A DNA stretch of 64,000 bases from Microbacterium terregens (GCF_027922045.1 NZ_BSEX01000006.1:312083-376082), one strand, 5' to 3'. Counted from the stretch's first letter, positions 23,346 to 31,893 are shown. Numbers and translations are program-made. The notes: generated from the letters alone by a model not told the origin.

Positions 23346-24753
23346 AGATAATGACGGGTTCGCCCGAGATCTCGAACCCGTCCTGCGCGTGATTCCCGGC
23401 GTTGACGACGTATTGCGCGTCATCGACAAGGAGAACGCGGCAACAGCGCTGCGCGACGAGCTGATCGACTTAGTCATCCTCGACCTTTCCATCCCACCGA
23501 ACAGCACGGCGGACACACCTGATCCCGAACATGGCCAGGCGCTGTTCCATGAGGCTCGCGAGCTGCGTCCGGGCACGCCGATCTTCATTCTCACCGGCGC
23601 GGAGGTCGAGAAATTCAGCCGCGGGCTGGCCAAGTTCGGAAACCAGGTAAAGCTCTGGGGCGACAATACCGCGATTGAGACCGTCAGTTTCTTCCTGAAG
23701 GAGGAGGTCGACGAGTTGCTCGGCCGGGTCCGTGCCCTCGCCGAGATTTTCGGCAAGATGAGCGCCGTGGCCATCAATACGCGAGGCAAGGACCTCGGCC
23801 TGACACCCATCCAGGATCAGATGCTCAAAAGCTTCGCCAATCTCGCCGATGGCATTGCTTGCGATGTCAGCCTGCTGAGCGGCGGCCTGTCCGAAGCCAA
23901 GGTCGTTAAGGCCTCGGCGATGGACAAGGGTCGCAAGCCGCAGGCCCTGTGTGCGGGCAAACTTGGCCCGAGCAGCGTCATCCGGTCCGAATATGAGGCC
24001 TATGAGAAGCATGCGCGTAAGCTCGGCATCGGCGCCTGTCCCCCGCTTTACTGCGCAATCGATGTCGGCGTCGGGATGAATGGCGCTATCTTCTACACGC
24101 TGACTGACGACGACACGGCGCCGCTGTTCGACCGGCTGAAGGCTGATTCAGCGATAGGCCCGGCGGTGGTCGGCCGGGTGCGGAGTGGATTGCAACGCTG
24201 GTCCGAGGCTGCCACCGCCGATATGGTGGCGGTGGCGGACATACGGCGCCGCCTGCTCGACGATGATGATGCCGCCGCAATTGAGGTGAAATTCAATCTC
24301 GGGGCGTTGCGTAAGGTCGAGCAGCGGACTGTCCAAGCGTCACAAAGCTGCATCCACGGCGATCTTCATTGCGGCAATGTCCTTGTTAAAAGTGACGGCG
24401 AAGCGGTCCTGATCGATTTCGGCGATGCCGGACCAGGCTTCACCGCGCTCGATCCGATTGCTCTGGAATTGAGCCTCGTCTTTCATCCAGATGCAAAGAA
24501 GCTCGGGTTGCGCGACGGGCTGATGGGCAACCTCGAGGTTTGGCCGGATGTGGACGGGTTCGTTCGAAATGACACGCTGAAGCCGATGGTCGCGGCGTGC
24601 CGTGACTGGGCGCATGATGTCGGCGGCGGCGACCAAGCGGTGCTTGCATCGGCCTATGCCTATGCGCTGCGCCAGCTCAAATATGGCACGGTGGACCCGG
24701 CCGTCACAATCGCGTTTATCGCGAAGCTCTCTGAACGAATTGCCGCCGGGTAA
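23326..24753 (+). CDS. Response regulator fused to an APH-type kinase
   Basis: A 475-residue fusion. Residues 1-135 form a receiver domain: acidic pocket E7-D8, phospho-accepting D53 (VILDLS), and T90 (FILTG). The rest is a protein-kinase-like/aminoglycoside phosphotransferase fold: a glycine loop LLSGGLSEAKVV (184-195), an ATP Lys in CAGKLG (212), the catalytic loop HGDLHCGN (344-351), and DFGD (364-367). All kinase residues appear intact. The output is therefore phosphorylation of an unknown target rather than DNA binding. The ATG at 23326 has AAGGTGG upstream and lies inside the kinase gene. With the ATPase it would form a relay: sensing ATPase, histidine kinase, receiver, effector kinase. 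Confidence 0.85.
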   Translation: MRILFVEDNDGFARDLEPVLRVIPGVDDVLRVIDKENAATALRDELIDLVILDLSIPPNSTADTPDPEHGQALFHEARELRPGTPIFILTGAEVEKFSRGLAKFGNQVKLWGDNTAIETVSFFLKEEVDELLGRVRALAEIFGKMSAVAINTRGKDLGLTPIQDQMLKSFANLADGIACDVSLLSGGLSEAKVVKASAMDKGRKPQALCAGKLGPSSVIRSEYEAYEKHARKLGIGACPPLYCAIDVGVGMNGAIFYTLTDDDTAPLFDRLKADSAIGPAVVGRVRSGLQRWSEAATADMVAVADIRRRLLDDDDAAAIEVKFNLGALRKVEQRTVQASQSCIHGDLHCGNVLVKSDGEAVLIDFGDAGPGFTALDPIALELSLVFHPDAKKLGLRDGLMGNLEVWPDVDGFVRNDTLKPMVAACRDWAHDVGGGDQAVLASAYAYALRQLKYGTVDPAVTIAFIAKLSERIAAG

Positions 24754-24827
24754 GCGGTGAATGAACGGCCGGCTCTTGCAAGCCACGCCCGCAACCGGCC
24801 ATTCCGGTTTCCACCCATCAAGCACCT

Positions 24828-24856
24828 TTGACTTTTTCTCGGCAGTGTATTATACT
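24828..24856 (+). promoter_or_regulatory. Sigma-70 promoter of the small recombinase
   Basis: TTGACT (24828) and TATACT (24851) are separated by 17 bases, which is near the E. coli consensus and unusual in this GC-rich genome. Transcription would start about 45 bases before the recombinase ATG. Confidence 0.75.
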
Positions 24857-24908
24857 GGCAGTACAGCTCCACCTAGCCGCGGCTGTTCCCACATCACCGG
24901 AGAGCATC

Positions 24909-25487
24909 ATGTCCACACCCGCCAGGGTGCTGGAGGCAGAAGACGTGCGCCGTCTCCTCCAGCAGGTGCGTGCGCACCGCTATCCCATACGCGACCGGGT
25001 TATTATCCTGCTGAGCTTCAAGGCCGGGCTCCGCGCCGGTGAAATTGCGGGCCTTGGCTGGCCCATGGTCCTCACCCCCTCAGGTAAGGTTGACCAGCAC
25101 ATCATGTTGACGGCCGCCATCGCTAAGAAGGGCTCCGGCCGCCGGATCCCCATCAACCCGGATCTTCGGAACGCATTGGTGCAGTTGCACACGGAGAGCG
25201 GCCGCCCGCGTGACGGTCCCGTGATCCGGTCGGAGCGCGGGCGTCACCTGCACCCGCGCAGCATCGTCAACTGGTTCGCCGAACTCTACGCCGCAGCTGG
25301 TCTAGCAGGCTGCTCGTCCCATTCCGGTCGGCGTACCTTCATCACCCGTACTGCCAGACTGCTCGCGAAAGCCGGCGGCTCCCTTCGCGATGTCCAAGAG
25401 CTTGCGGGGCACCGCAGCCTGACCACCACCGAGCGCTACATCGCCGGTGACCGCGACGCCCAGCGTGCGCTCGTGCGGCTGGTCTAG
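24909..25487 (+). CDS. Minimal tyrosine recombinase
   Basis: A 192-residue protein that is only the catalytic domain of a phage-type integrase. Active-site residues are R42 (KAGLRAGEIAGL), H138 and R141 (HSGR), H168 (AGHRS) and Y177 (TTTERYIAG). The arm-binding and core-binding domains found in normal integrases are absent. Similar short recombinases occur on plasmids and islands of sphingomonads. A consensus promoter lies just upstream and GGAGAG precedes the ATG. It may resolve or invert DNA nearby, or need a partner for specificity. It heads the DUF3768 and papain-like genes. Confidence 0.88.
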   Translation: MSTPARVLEAEDVRRLLQQVRAHRYPIRDRVIILLSFKAGLRAGEIAGLGWPMVLTPSGKVDQHIMLTAAIAKKGSGRRIPINPDLRNALVQLHTESGRPRDGPVIRSERGRHLHPRSIVNWFAELYAAAGLAGCSSHSGRRTFITRTARLLAKAGGSLRDVQELAGHRSLTTTERYIAGDRDAQRALVRLV

Positions 25488-25532
25488 CCAGCACCCTTCC
25501 CTTTCCATCGTCAACAACAGGAGACCACGCCC

Positions 25533-25904
25533 ATGACGGGACGTGATGAAGACGCGCGTCTGAACGACGTGCTCGATGCCGCGCGTGCAGCGACCATCGC
25601 CAAGCTCAACGACCAACTGCGTGCTCAACAGACTGGCGGCAGGCTGTACGTGACCTCAGGGGTGACAAGCCTTGGCCGGGGCGCCGTGCCCGCCATCTTG
25701 GATGCGGTGCGCAGCTACGACCGCTTCGACAGCGGCAACGATCCGTACGGCGAGCACGATTTTGGTGCTTTCGAGCATGGTGGCACCCAGCTGTTCTGGA
25801 AGATCGACTACTACGACCAGGCGCTGCGCTATGCCTCACCGGATCCAGCTGACCCGAGCGTTACCACCCGCGTGCTGACGGTCATGCTGGCGGAGGAATG
25901 GTGA
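25533..25904 (+). CDS. DUF3768 family protein
   Basis: A 123-residue protein with the family pattern: an early LND-QLR, then YVTSGVTSLG, the strongly conserved NDPYGEHDFGAFEHGG, and FWKIDYYDQAL, ending SPDPADPSVTTRVLTVMLAEEW. The function is unknown. Members are found mostly on plasmids and islands of alphaproteobacteria. An AGGAG ribosome site lies upstream. Its stop overlaps the next gene's ATG by one base, so it is translated together with a papain-like protease candidate. Confidence 0.85.
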   Translation: MTGRDEDARLNDVLDAARAATIAKLNDQLRAQQTGGRLYVTSGVTSLGRGAVPAILDAVRSYDRFDSGNDPYGEHDFGAFEHGGTQLFWKIDYYDQALRYASPDPADPSVTTRVLTVMLAEEW

Positions 25905-26512
25905 TGTCTCGCCCCTCCCTCTTACCTGATGCTGAGGCTGACCGGCCAAGCAGCTGGCTAGCTCGGCACTCCAGCGACAAGCCGTACCGCCAGGGTGACC
26001 TCGACGGACTGTGCGGCATCTATGCGGTCGTCAACGCGCTGCTGCTGCTAACTGCCAAGGCGGCACCTTGGACCAGGACCTACTCGAGGTCGCTGTTCAG
26101 GCGCGGCGTCGCAATGATCAACGCCAAAGGGGATCTTGATGCTGTTATCCTCGACGGCATGGCGCCTGAGCGGTGGTTCAAGCTGGTGGAGGCGCTTGCC
26201 GAGCAAGTCGCAAGTGATCTCCGACTCGACATCCACGTTGACCGGCTGGAGACCGGATCCGCCAGCATCCGCTTTCCACTGGTGCAGGAGGCGATCGAAG
26301 CAGCGTTGGCGCGTGATGCACTCGTGCTGGTCCTGCTCGATGGCGTGCATCAGCACTACACCGTCATCGCCAGCCACACACCGCAGCAGTTCCTGCTCTA
26401 TGATAGCTTGGGACTGCGCCGGTTGACGAAGCAGCTGTGCGGTAACGAGCGCTCGAACAAGCGGCATCGTATTGCCTCACGTTGGGTCGTGATCTTGGAA
26501 GTCACAGCCTGA
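25904..26512 (+). CDS. Papain-like cysteine peptidase, putative
   Basis: A 202-residue protein with a possible papain-fold triad: Cys in GDLDGLCGIYAVVNAL (about residue 37), His in GVHQHYTVIA, and an Asp in LLYDSLG. The short G-L-C-G-x-Y motif resembles bacterial C39- and ubiquitin-protease-like families. It has no signal peptide, so it would act in the cytoplasm. The start at 25904 has GGAGGA upstream and overlaps the DUF3768 stop (TGATG); an ATG six bases earlier is also possible. The pairing with DUF3768 suggests the two act together, for example as a modifier and its substrate, but this is inference. Confidence 0.6.
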   Translation: MSRPSLLPDAEADRPSSWLARHSSDKPYRQGDLDGLCGIYAVVNALLLLTAKAAPWTRTYSRSLFRRGVAMINAKGDLDAVILDGMAPERWFKLVEALAEQVASDLRLDIHVDRLETGSASIRFPLVQEAIEAALARDALVLVLLDGVHQHYTVIASHTPQQFLLYDSLGLRRLTKQLCGNERSNKRHRIASRWVVILEVTA

Positions 26513-26579
26513 CATCGTTCGCCGGGCGGACCGGTAGCATTCTTGCTTACCGCACCGGCTCCGCCTACCATCATCATTG

Positions 26580-26749
26580 CGCTGCGTGAAAGCCGCAGCG
26601 TGGGGCGTGGAAACCCCTGCTCATCAGACTCGGTCGCGAATTCATTCGAGGCCGGGTGGCATGCGCGCATGTCCAGTCGGCTTCGGCCGATAAAGGCGCA
26701 TGCGCCTGTGATGAGCGGGTTTCCAACATCCGGCTTCGGCCGTCGCCCC
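26580..26749. ncRNA. Strongly folding non-coding block, possible structured RNA or DNA hairpin
   Basis: Several nested pairings can be drawn. There is a first hairpin CGCTGCG/CGCAGCG (26580-26600). A closing helix GGGGCG (26602) pairs with CGCCCC (26744). A long stem GGAAACCC-CT-GCTCATCA (26609-26626) pairs with 26709-26724 over 16 pairs with a two-base bulge. An inner helix GCATGCGC (26659) pairs with GCGCATGC (26696) and encloses the TCGGC-TTCG-GCCGA tetraloop hairpin. A CGGC-TTCG-GCCG hairpin follows. The 170 bases form no gene. It could be a structured RNA, the leader of the next gene, or a recombination hairpin. Which strand is used is unknown. Confidence 0.5.
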
Positions 26750-26814
26750 GAGAGGACATAGGGGCGACGCGACGGCACGAAGCCAGGCGCGCTGCCCCGC
26801 ACAGGGGAAGTGTG

Positions 26815-27606
26815 ATGTTCATCAAAGCTATCGGAGCAGGTTGTGGCGCGGTGGCACTGCTCGCGGCGACTCCCTCCAGCGCTCAATCCTTAGGTGACCT
26901 TCTAGGAGAGGCGATCGGCGGATCGCTCAAGTCCCGCAGCATGAAGCGCGTTTGCCAGGAGACCGCGACACCGCAAGCATTTCTCGCCGACCTGTTCGCG
27001 GTTCGGGAGAAAGATACCACGTCGGACGGGTGGCAGGACACCCGCGACACTGCTGCGCTCGAGCTGTCGCAAACGACCACCATATCGCTCGAGTACAAGG
27101 GCTGGAGCGGCAACGCCTATCAAGGTCAGTGCAACTTCGACGTCACGCTCACCCTGCCGAAGCAGGAACCGACCGAGGCTGAAGCACCTGCTCTACGTGT
27201 GCCGCTGGCGGGCGTGCTTGAGATGCGGGAAACAGGTTGGGTCTTCGATCATGTCGGCGACACCGATGCCAGCGCTCGGCCAATCGAAGGCCATCTACAC
27301 GCGCACCTCTCGAAGCTCGTCAGCGCTCGTGCCACGCAGATCGAGCAGGTGCGTCTCGCGGAACGAGAGGCGCAGGAGCGGCAAGCCGCTGTTGAGCGCG
27401 CGGAGTGGATCAGGACTCATCCAGAAGAATATGCAGCGGAACAGCGCCGAAACGTCCAGTTGCTCAGGCTCTTCGCAAAGGCGGCCGCCCAAACCGAAGC
27501 TGAAAACCGGCGCCGCCAGCGCGCCTGCCAGGAGGCCGGTGGGGTTTGGGGCCGCCGCACGCGCAACGGCGTGCCGGTCGGCATGCTGGGCTGCTTCACC
27601 CGCTGA
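26815..27606 (+). CDS. Exported hypothetical protein
   Basis: A 263-residue protein with a signal peptide (cleavage after SSAQ near residue 24). The mature part begins with a glycine-rich segment (LGDLLGEAIGGSLKS). A beta-rich middle and a highly charged helix follow (about 175-225, AEREAQERQAAVERAEWIRT). The protein ends in a small Cys-containing segment (CQEAGGVWGRRTRNGVPVG then CF), a pattern seen in short disulphide-bonded tails. No family was recognised. AGGGGAAG precedes the ATG. The folded block just upstream could be part of its leader. Confidence 0.6.
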   Translation: MFIKAIGAGCGAVALLAATPSSAQSLGDLLGEAIGGSLKSRSMKRVCQETATPQAFLADLFAVREKDTTSDGWQDTRDTAALELSQTTTISLEYKGWSGNAYQGQCNFDVTLTLPKQEPTEAEAPALRVPLAGVLEMRETGWVFDHVGDTDASARPIEGHLHAHLSKLVSARATQIEQVRLAEREAQERQAAVERAEWIRTHPEEYAAEQRRNVQLLRLFAKAAAQTEAENRRRQRACQEAGGVWGRRTRNGVPVGMLGCFTR

Positions 27607-27722
27607 TCTGAGCTGCCAGCTCTGAGAGCTGCGTCCACCCACTGCCCCGACAGGTCGGCCAGACCGGCAACGCTTGCGGCCAGCGTACCCAAACAATCAG
27701 CGTGCATAGCACAGAGGCTCTC

Positions 27723-28514
27723 ATGAAGATTCTACCGCCTGAAAACCCCCGTCGCCTCACCAACTCCGACCATCCAGGGGATGCCGGCCGCAAGGTGGAG
27801 AACGACGATGGCGCGCGACATTATCACTACCACGCGTCCAGCGACGCTGAGGAACGCATCCGCCGCGACGCGTTGCGGGATTACCTGCATGAACAGGCGA
27901 AGGAGCGCGATGCGCATCGCCGTGCGGTTGCGCTGACCATCTTCGGGCTCGTCGTAGCAGCGGGCGGCTTGGGTGTGTTCCTCACGCCGCGCATCAGCAC
28001 CTCGAATCCGAGTACCCCTTCCGGGTCCAACGCGGTGCAGGTCACCAGCGAGCTGCGTGACGGCAAGTGGGTGGCAACCGCCAAGCGGGTAACCGTGCCC
28101 GACACCAGTGAGGACCAGAACAGCAATGGGATCCGCCCTGAGGACGAACAGACTATGGACGGCTTCGTCGAGGATGACACCGTGGCAGACAGCACATCCG
28201 CGGCGCTCCGCTTGTGCCAAGGTCAGTGGGCCGGCCCAGACGGTGTTCTTGCCAGCGTCGACGACACCAAAGCCACCATGTGGTTCGAGTACCAGGTTCG
28301 CGAGGGCAACATGATGGGGCAGACGTTGATCGGTGAGCCCGTCGGCGCCGGCCTTAGCTTCAGCGGCAACGATGGTCTTCCCGGCCTCGTATTCAAATGC
28401 GGGGGGGACCACATGCTTGTTACACGCCTCAGTGACAACACCAGTACGCTACTCGCGCCCTCGAACGACGAAGAGTTCGCGAACTTCCTGAAGGCATGGC
28501 GAAATGGATCGTGA
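27723..28514 (+). CDS. Single-pass membrane hypothetical protein
   Basis: A 263-residue protein. The first 60 residues are polar and His/Arg-rich (HYHYHASSDAEERIRRDALR), then one membrane helix (about 69-90, VALTIFGLVVAAGGLGVFL) and an extracytoplasmic domain rich in Asp, Glu and Thr. No family was recognised. An in-frame start at or near 27702 would add seven residues; the ATG at 27723 is chosen, although no strong ribosome site is seen. It follows the exported protein by 116 bases and may be its partner at the membrane. Confidence 0.6.
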   Translation: MKILPPENPRRLTNSDHPGDAGRKVENDDGARHYHYHASSDAEERIRRDALRDYLHEQAKERDAHRRAVALTIFGLVVAAGGLGVFLTPRISTSNPSTPSGSNAVQVTSELRDGKWVATAKRVTVPDTSEDQNSNGIRPEDEQTMDGFVEDDTVADSTSAALRLCQGQWAGPDGVLASVDDTKATMWFEYQVREGNMMGQTLIGEPVGAGLSFSGNDGLPGLVFKCGGDHMLVTRLSDNTSTLLAPSNDEEFANFLKAWRNGS

Positions 28515-28814
28515 CGTCATGCACTTCCTCAGCGGCATACGTGCATTAGACACGTGTAGAAATCATACATTTGTCATGAGTCTGCGGTGCGCCACGGCCG
28601 TCTCCGCTTTCACGCGGCGGGTTAGCCTGGCCCGCCATCGGTTGTTGCTCGTCTAGTGGCTCTGAAACGTTCGCGCATCGGCGATCGGGTGGTCTCCGCC
28701 AGCCTTAGCTACTGGTGAATCGCGTTGCAGAAGTCGTTCGGGCGAGCGGCGTTGCCGTAGTTCGCAGCCCGAACAATCCTGTTGGTGAGCGCGTTAGCGG
28801 ATCAAACGGTGCTG
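28515..28814. other. Non-coding stretch before the IS6 remnant
   Basis: Three hundred bases in which I see no gene, RNA gene or clear repeat. Its right edge meets the decayed transposase. Confidence 0.4.
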
Positions 28815-29280
28815 TCAGTCTAACGCAAAGCGCTCTCCACGGGATGCAACTCGGGCTTTGCGCGCGGCGGCCAAGCTTGCCAAGATCTGCCACTCTGCCA
28901 GGGCGGCGGAGCGGCGCTGCTTGTAGGTGTCACGGTCGACGAGGTGGCGTTTAAGGCTGAAGTGGTTGTGGACGTTGGCGTGGACGAAGGCGAACTTCTG
29001 CAGCAGGTAGACCATCTCGCCGTTGACCTCACGTACATCTCGTCCAGGTGCCACCGCCAGTGACGGAACCCCGCATCCGGCTCACTCGCTGGCGGCGGAT
29101 GTCCCTGCAAACATCGGCCCTAAGCGGTTCCACCAGTGCCGCACCGTCTCATAGCAGATATCGATCCCGCGCTCGAACAGCAGGTCCTCTGCGTTGCGCA
29201 GCGACAGCGGGAAGCGCACGTACATCAGCACCACCAGCCGGATCACCTCCGGCGAGGAGTTGAAGTAGCGGAACCGGCTA
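28815..29280 (-). pseudogene. IS6-family transposase remnant
   Basis: On the minus strand the 5' part reads FRYFNSSPEVIRLVVLMYVR, FPLSLRNAEDLLFERGIDIC and YETVRHWWNRLGPMFA. The frame then shifts before FRHWRWHLDEMYV, and jumps directly from VNGEMVYL to KFAFVHANVHNHFSLKRHLV and RRSAALAEWQ. The last block is the C terminus of IS6100/IS26-type transposases, so most of the catalytic core is deleted. It is an inactive fragment. No terminal repeats were found. Confidence 0.8.
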
Positions 29281-29495
29281 GCGGCTTGCGCGGGCGAGGC
29301 ATGCTCGCGTCCTACCCGCGGTCGATTACCATCCGGTGCATTTGGTCAGACAATGCCGGTTTTTGAGCGAAAGGTGGTGACCGCATTGATGCTGATGGCC
29401 GGCAAGTGGGCGACCTGAACCAGCCGCTTTAGGCTTATCGATGCCCATCGGGAGGGGATCGCAGGCCGCCGCGGGTCCGGCGTCAGCGGCACTAT

Positions 29496-30269
29496 TCAGG
29501 TGGCGGCCCACCCACCGTCCGAGGAAAGAACGGCACCATTCACGTTGGCAGCCTCGTCGCTCAACAGCCAAAGAACGTTGCTGGCAAGCAGGTTCGGCTG
29601 CACGGACGGCGGCGCGTTGGTCGCCACGACTGGCGCGATCCTGGACCAGGCGAAGTCGGACCGCGGAACAGCTGCGATCGCCGTCTCAACGCCGCCGGGT
29701 GCGACCACGTTGGTGCGGATCCCCTTGGGACCATAGATGAACGCGGTGCTCCGGCTGAGGCCGATCAGGCCGTGCTTGGAGGCCGTATAGGCGGCACCCG
29801 CCGCGGAACCGCGCAGACCAGCGACCGATGCGACATTGACGATGCTGCCGCCTCCGGCCGCAAGCATCGTCGGCAGCACAGCGCGCGTCAGGCGCATTGC
29901 GGCGGTGAGGTTGACAGACAGCACCCGTTCCCACGTGGCGTCGTCGACCTCGGCCGCGGGCAGGAAGCCGTCCATGATACCAGCGACATTGGCCAGGCCA
30001 TCGATGCGTCCGTCGCACGCCGCGACGATGCGCGCGACATCCTCCTCCCGGGAAATGTCCCCTGTGATTGAAACTACGGCTTCGGAAGGATGATCGGCAA
30101 CAAGCGCCGCCAGCCGATCCGCGACGGTGTCGCTTGCGATCACGCGCCCGCCTTCGCGTATGATACGATCCGCCGTGGCGCGGCCGATGCCGGCGCCCGC
30201 GCCCGTGACAATGATCGTCCGCCCCGCGAACCGGTCTTGATTATAGTGCATGAGAAATCTGTCCTTCAT
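29496..30269 (-). CDS. Short-chain dehydrogenase/reductase
   Basis: A 257-residue classical SDR. The cofactor motif is TGAGAGIG (near residue 22) and the NAG-type motif is NVAGIMDG. The catalytic Ser is in NVASVAGL, the catalytic Tyr-Lys in YTASK, and the C terminus carries the SSDGGWAAT signature. The Asp after the second strand (ASDTVADR) favours NAD. The start overlaps the stop of the lipoprotein gene (ATGA), so it is the last gene of the leftward transport operon. The substrate is unknown; a lipid-like or steroid-like alcohol would fit the neighbours but is a guess. Confidence 0.88.
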   Translation of the reverse strand: MKDRFLMHYNQDRFAGRTIIVTGAGAGIGRATADRIIREGGRVIASDTVADRLAALVADHPSEAVVSITGDISREEDVARIVAACDGRIDGLANVAGIMDGFLPAAEVDDATWERVLSVNLTAAMRLTRAVLPTMLAAGGGSIVNVASVAGLRGSAAGAAYTASKHGLIGLSRSTAFIYGPKGIRTNVVAPGGVETAIAAVPRSDFAWSRIAPVVATNAPPSVQPNLLASNVLWLLSDEAANVNGAVLSSDGGWAAT

Positions 30270-30961
30270 TGCGCCGCGCGCGGGTCCCGGCTCTGGATGA
30301 GCGGGGCGGCTGGACGGGGATGGTTTGATGTCGCGGAAGCTTGCACGGTCCAGTCGGTGAGGTCGGCTCCCCAGCGCATGACCGCACGGTCGAACGCCGC
30401 GACGATGGCGCTCGTGCTATTCGCATGGGCCGGCTCTTCGGCGGAAAAGCGGTGGCTACCGGCGGCTTTCCGATCGACCGCGTCGGAGAGCACGGCGACG
30501 CCGCTCACGATGATGGTCGGAGGAGCCTTTCGGTCGCCATCAGGGACATACCGCGCCTCGAACCGATCCAGACTGACCTGCAGGAGGTGGGTCGCCCCGA
30601 CGGCACCCCGTGGGGGAGCAAGCCGGATTTCCGGTGCGCGATCCTCGAACTGGCCTGTGAGCGCCTGGGTCAGCAAGTCCGCAACGGGTGCCACCCAGCG
30701 CGCGTCCTTGATGTAGAGAGCCTGATCTCCGCGGGTGGTGAGGATCCGGTCTCCGTACACTTCGGAAGCGAGACGAAGCCGGAGAAGCGAGATGGTGCGC
30801 GGTGGCAACGCGCCCGGCGCGGCGGCCCAGCGCGGCTGCTGCGTCACGCCGAAGCGATAGAGCATATCCCGCTTGCTATCGCCAAGGAGCAGGCCGCTAC
30901 AGCCCGTGAGTAGCAGTATGCCGAGCGCCGGCAGGCACCAGCGCGGTCTGATAATCTTCAT
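30266..30961 (-). CDS. ABC-type transport auxiliary lipoprotein, PqiC/LetC-like
   Basis: A 231-residue lipoprotein with lipobox LLTGC at residues 17-21. The rest resembles the ABC-transport auxiliary component family: an early Y-x-F-G start, LRLRLASEVYGDRILTTRG, and ARWVAPVADLLTQALTGQFE. It is expected at the inner face of the outer membrane as the receiver for the MCE protein. It overlaps the MCE gene by four bases and the SDR gene by four. Confidence 0.85.
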   Translation of the reverse strand: MKIIRPRWCLPALGILLLTGCSGLLLGDSKRDMLYRFGVTQQPRWAAAPGALPPRTISLLRLRLASEVYGDRILTTRGDQALYIKDARWVAPVADLLTQALTGQFEDRAPEIRLAPPRGAVGATHLLQVSLDRFEARYVPDGDRKAPPTIIVSGVAVLSDAVDRKAAGSHRFSAEEPAHANSTSAIVAAFDRAVMRWGADLTDWTVQASATSNHPRPAAPLIQSRDPRAAQ

Positions 30962-31893
30962 TGCGGGAGCTCCAGTTCCTTGCCGCTGTCCTTGCTCAGC
31001 ATCTGCCGCGGGCTCTGGCGGATTTGCCGGATGAGGCCGTCCAGCGACTCCGCTGCCTCCTGCAGGCTGAGCATGGTTGAGTTGATGGCGGGGACTGTTG
31101 TCGTCCCGACCTCGGAACTCTGCGCATTGAGAGTGGCAATCACCCCTCGGGCTTCACTGACGGCTGTCTTGAACTCGCCGGCCGCCGCCGAGACGTCCGC
31201 AAAGGCATGCCTGCCGTCCCCGTCGACGATCTGGCGCGCGGAGGCGGCAGTCTCCTGAAAATCGGTCGCTGCGCGGTCGAGCTTGGCCAATGCAGATGCC
31301 GCACTGGTGATCATCGCGCGATTGGCTGCTATTTCGCCTGCGGTTGTCCGGATGTCCTGCACGGCACCACTAAGATTGGTGATGTTGCGGTCCGAGAGGA
31401 TGCGGTTCACCCGCCCCAGCGCTTCGGCCGCGCTCTGGAGGACTTCGCCGCCGCCCTGCAGAATGGAAGACAGAGCGTTCGGCTTGCTCATGATGACCGG
31501 CCGGCGGACACCGCGAGACTCGCGCAGCAACGGCTTGCTTGGGGTGCCGGCACTGATCTGGACAATGCTGACCCCCGAAATACCCTGGGATTCGGTCGAC
31601 GCCATCGAATCCACCCGCACCGGCGTGCCGTGGGTCAGCGTGATGTCCGTGATCACTTGATTGGGGTCCTGTTCGCTGAGCCGGATCCGGTCGATTTGGC
31701 CGAACTTAATTCCGTTGAACTGAACCTCCGCGCCCACGCTCAGGCCGCGCACGGGGCCGTGAAAGATGATCCGGTACTGATCATATTGCTGGTTGAACCG
31801 CGATCCCCCGAGCCAGACGACAAAGACCAGCGACGAAATGATCAGCAGGACCGAAATGGCCCCTACCAGCGCATAGTTAGCGTGGCGTTCCAT
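30958..31893 (-). CDS. MCE (MlaD-type) substrate-binding protein
   Basis: A 311-residue MlaD-family protein. An N-terminal membrane helix (residues 7-30) is followed by the MCE domain (about 38-120, with YRIIFHGPVRGLSVGAEVQF and IKFGQIDRIRL) and then a long helical region (about 150-290), as in proteins that make a tube across the periplasm. It should bind phospholipid or another amphipath. It overlaps the ATPase gene by one base and the lipoprotein gene by four, so the four genes are one unit. Confidence 0.92.
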   Translation of the reverse strand: MERHANYALVGAISVLLIISSLVFVVWLGGSRFNQQYDQYRIIFHGPVRGLSVGAEVQFNGIKFGQIDRIRLSEQDPNQVITDITLTHGTPVRVDSMASTESQGISGVSIVQISAGTPSKPLLRESRGVRRPVIMSKPNALSSILQGGGEVLQSAAEALGRVNRILSDRNITNLSGAVQDIRTTAGEIAANRAMITSAASALAKLDRAATDFQETAASARQIVDGDGRHAFADVSAAAGEFKTAVSEARGVIATLNAQSSEVGTTTVPAINSTMLSLQEAAESLDGLIRQIRQSPRQMLSKDSGKELELPQ

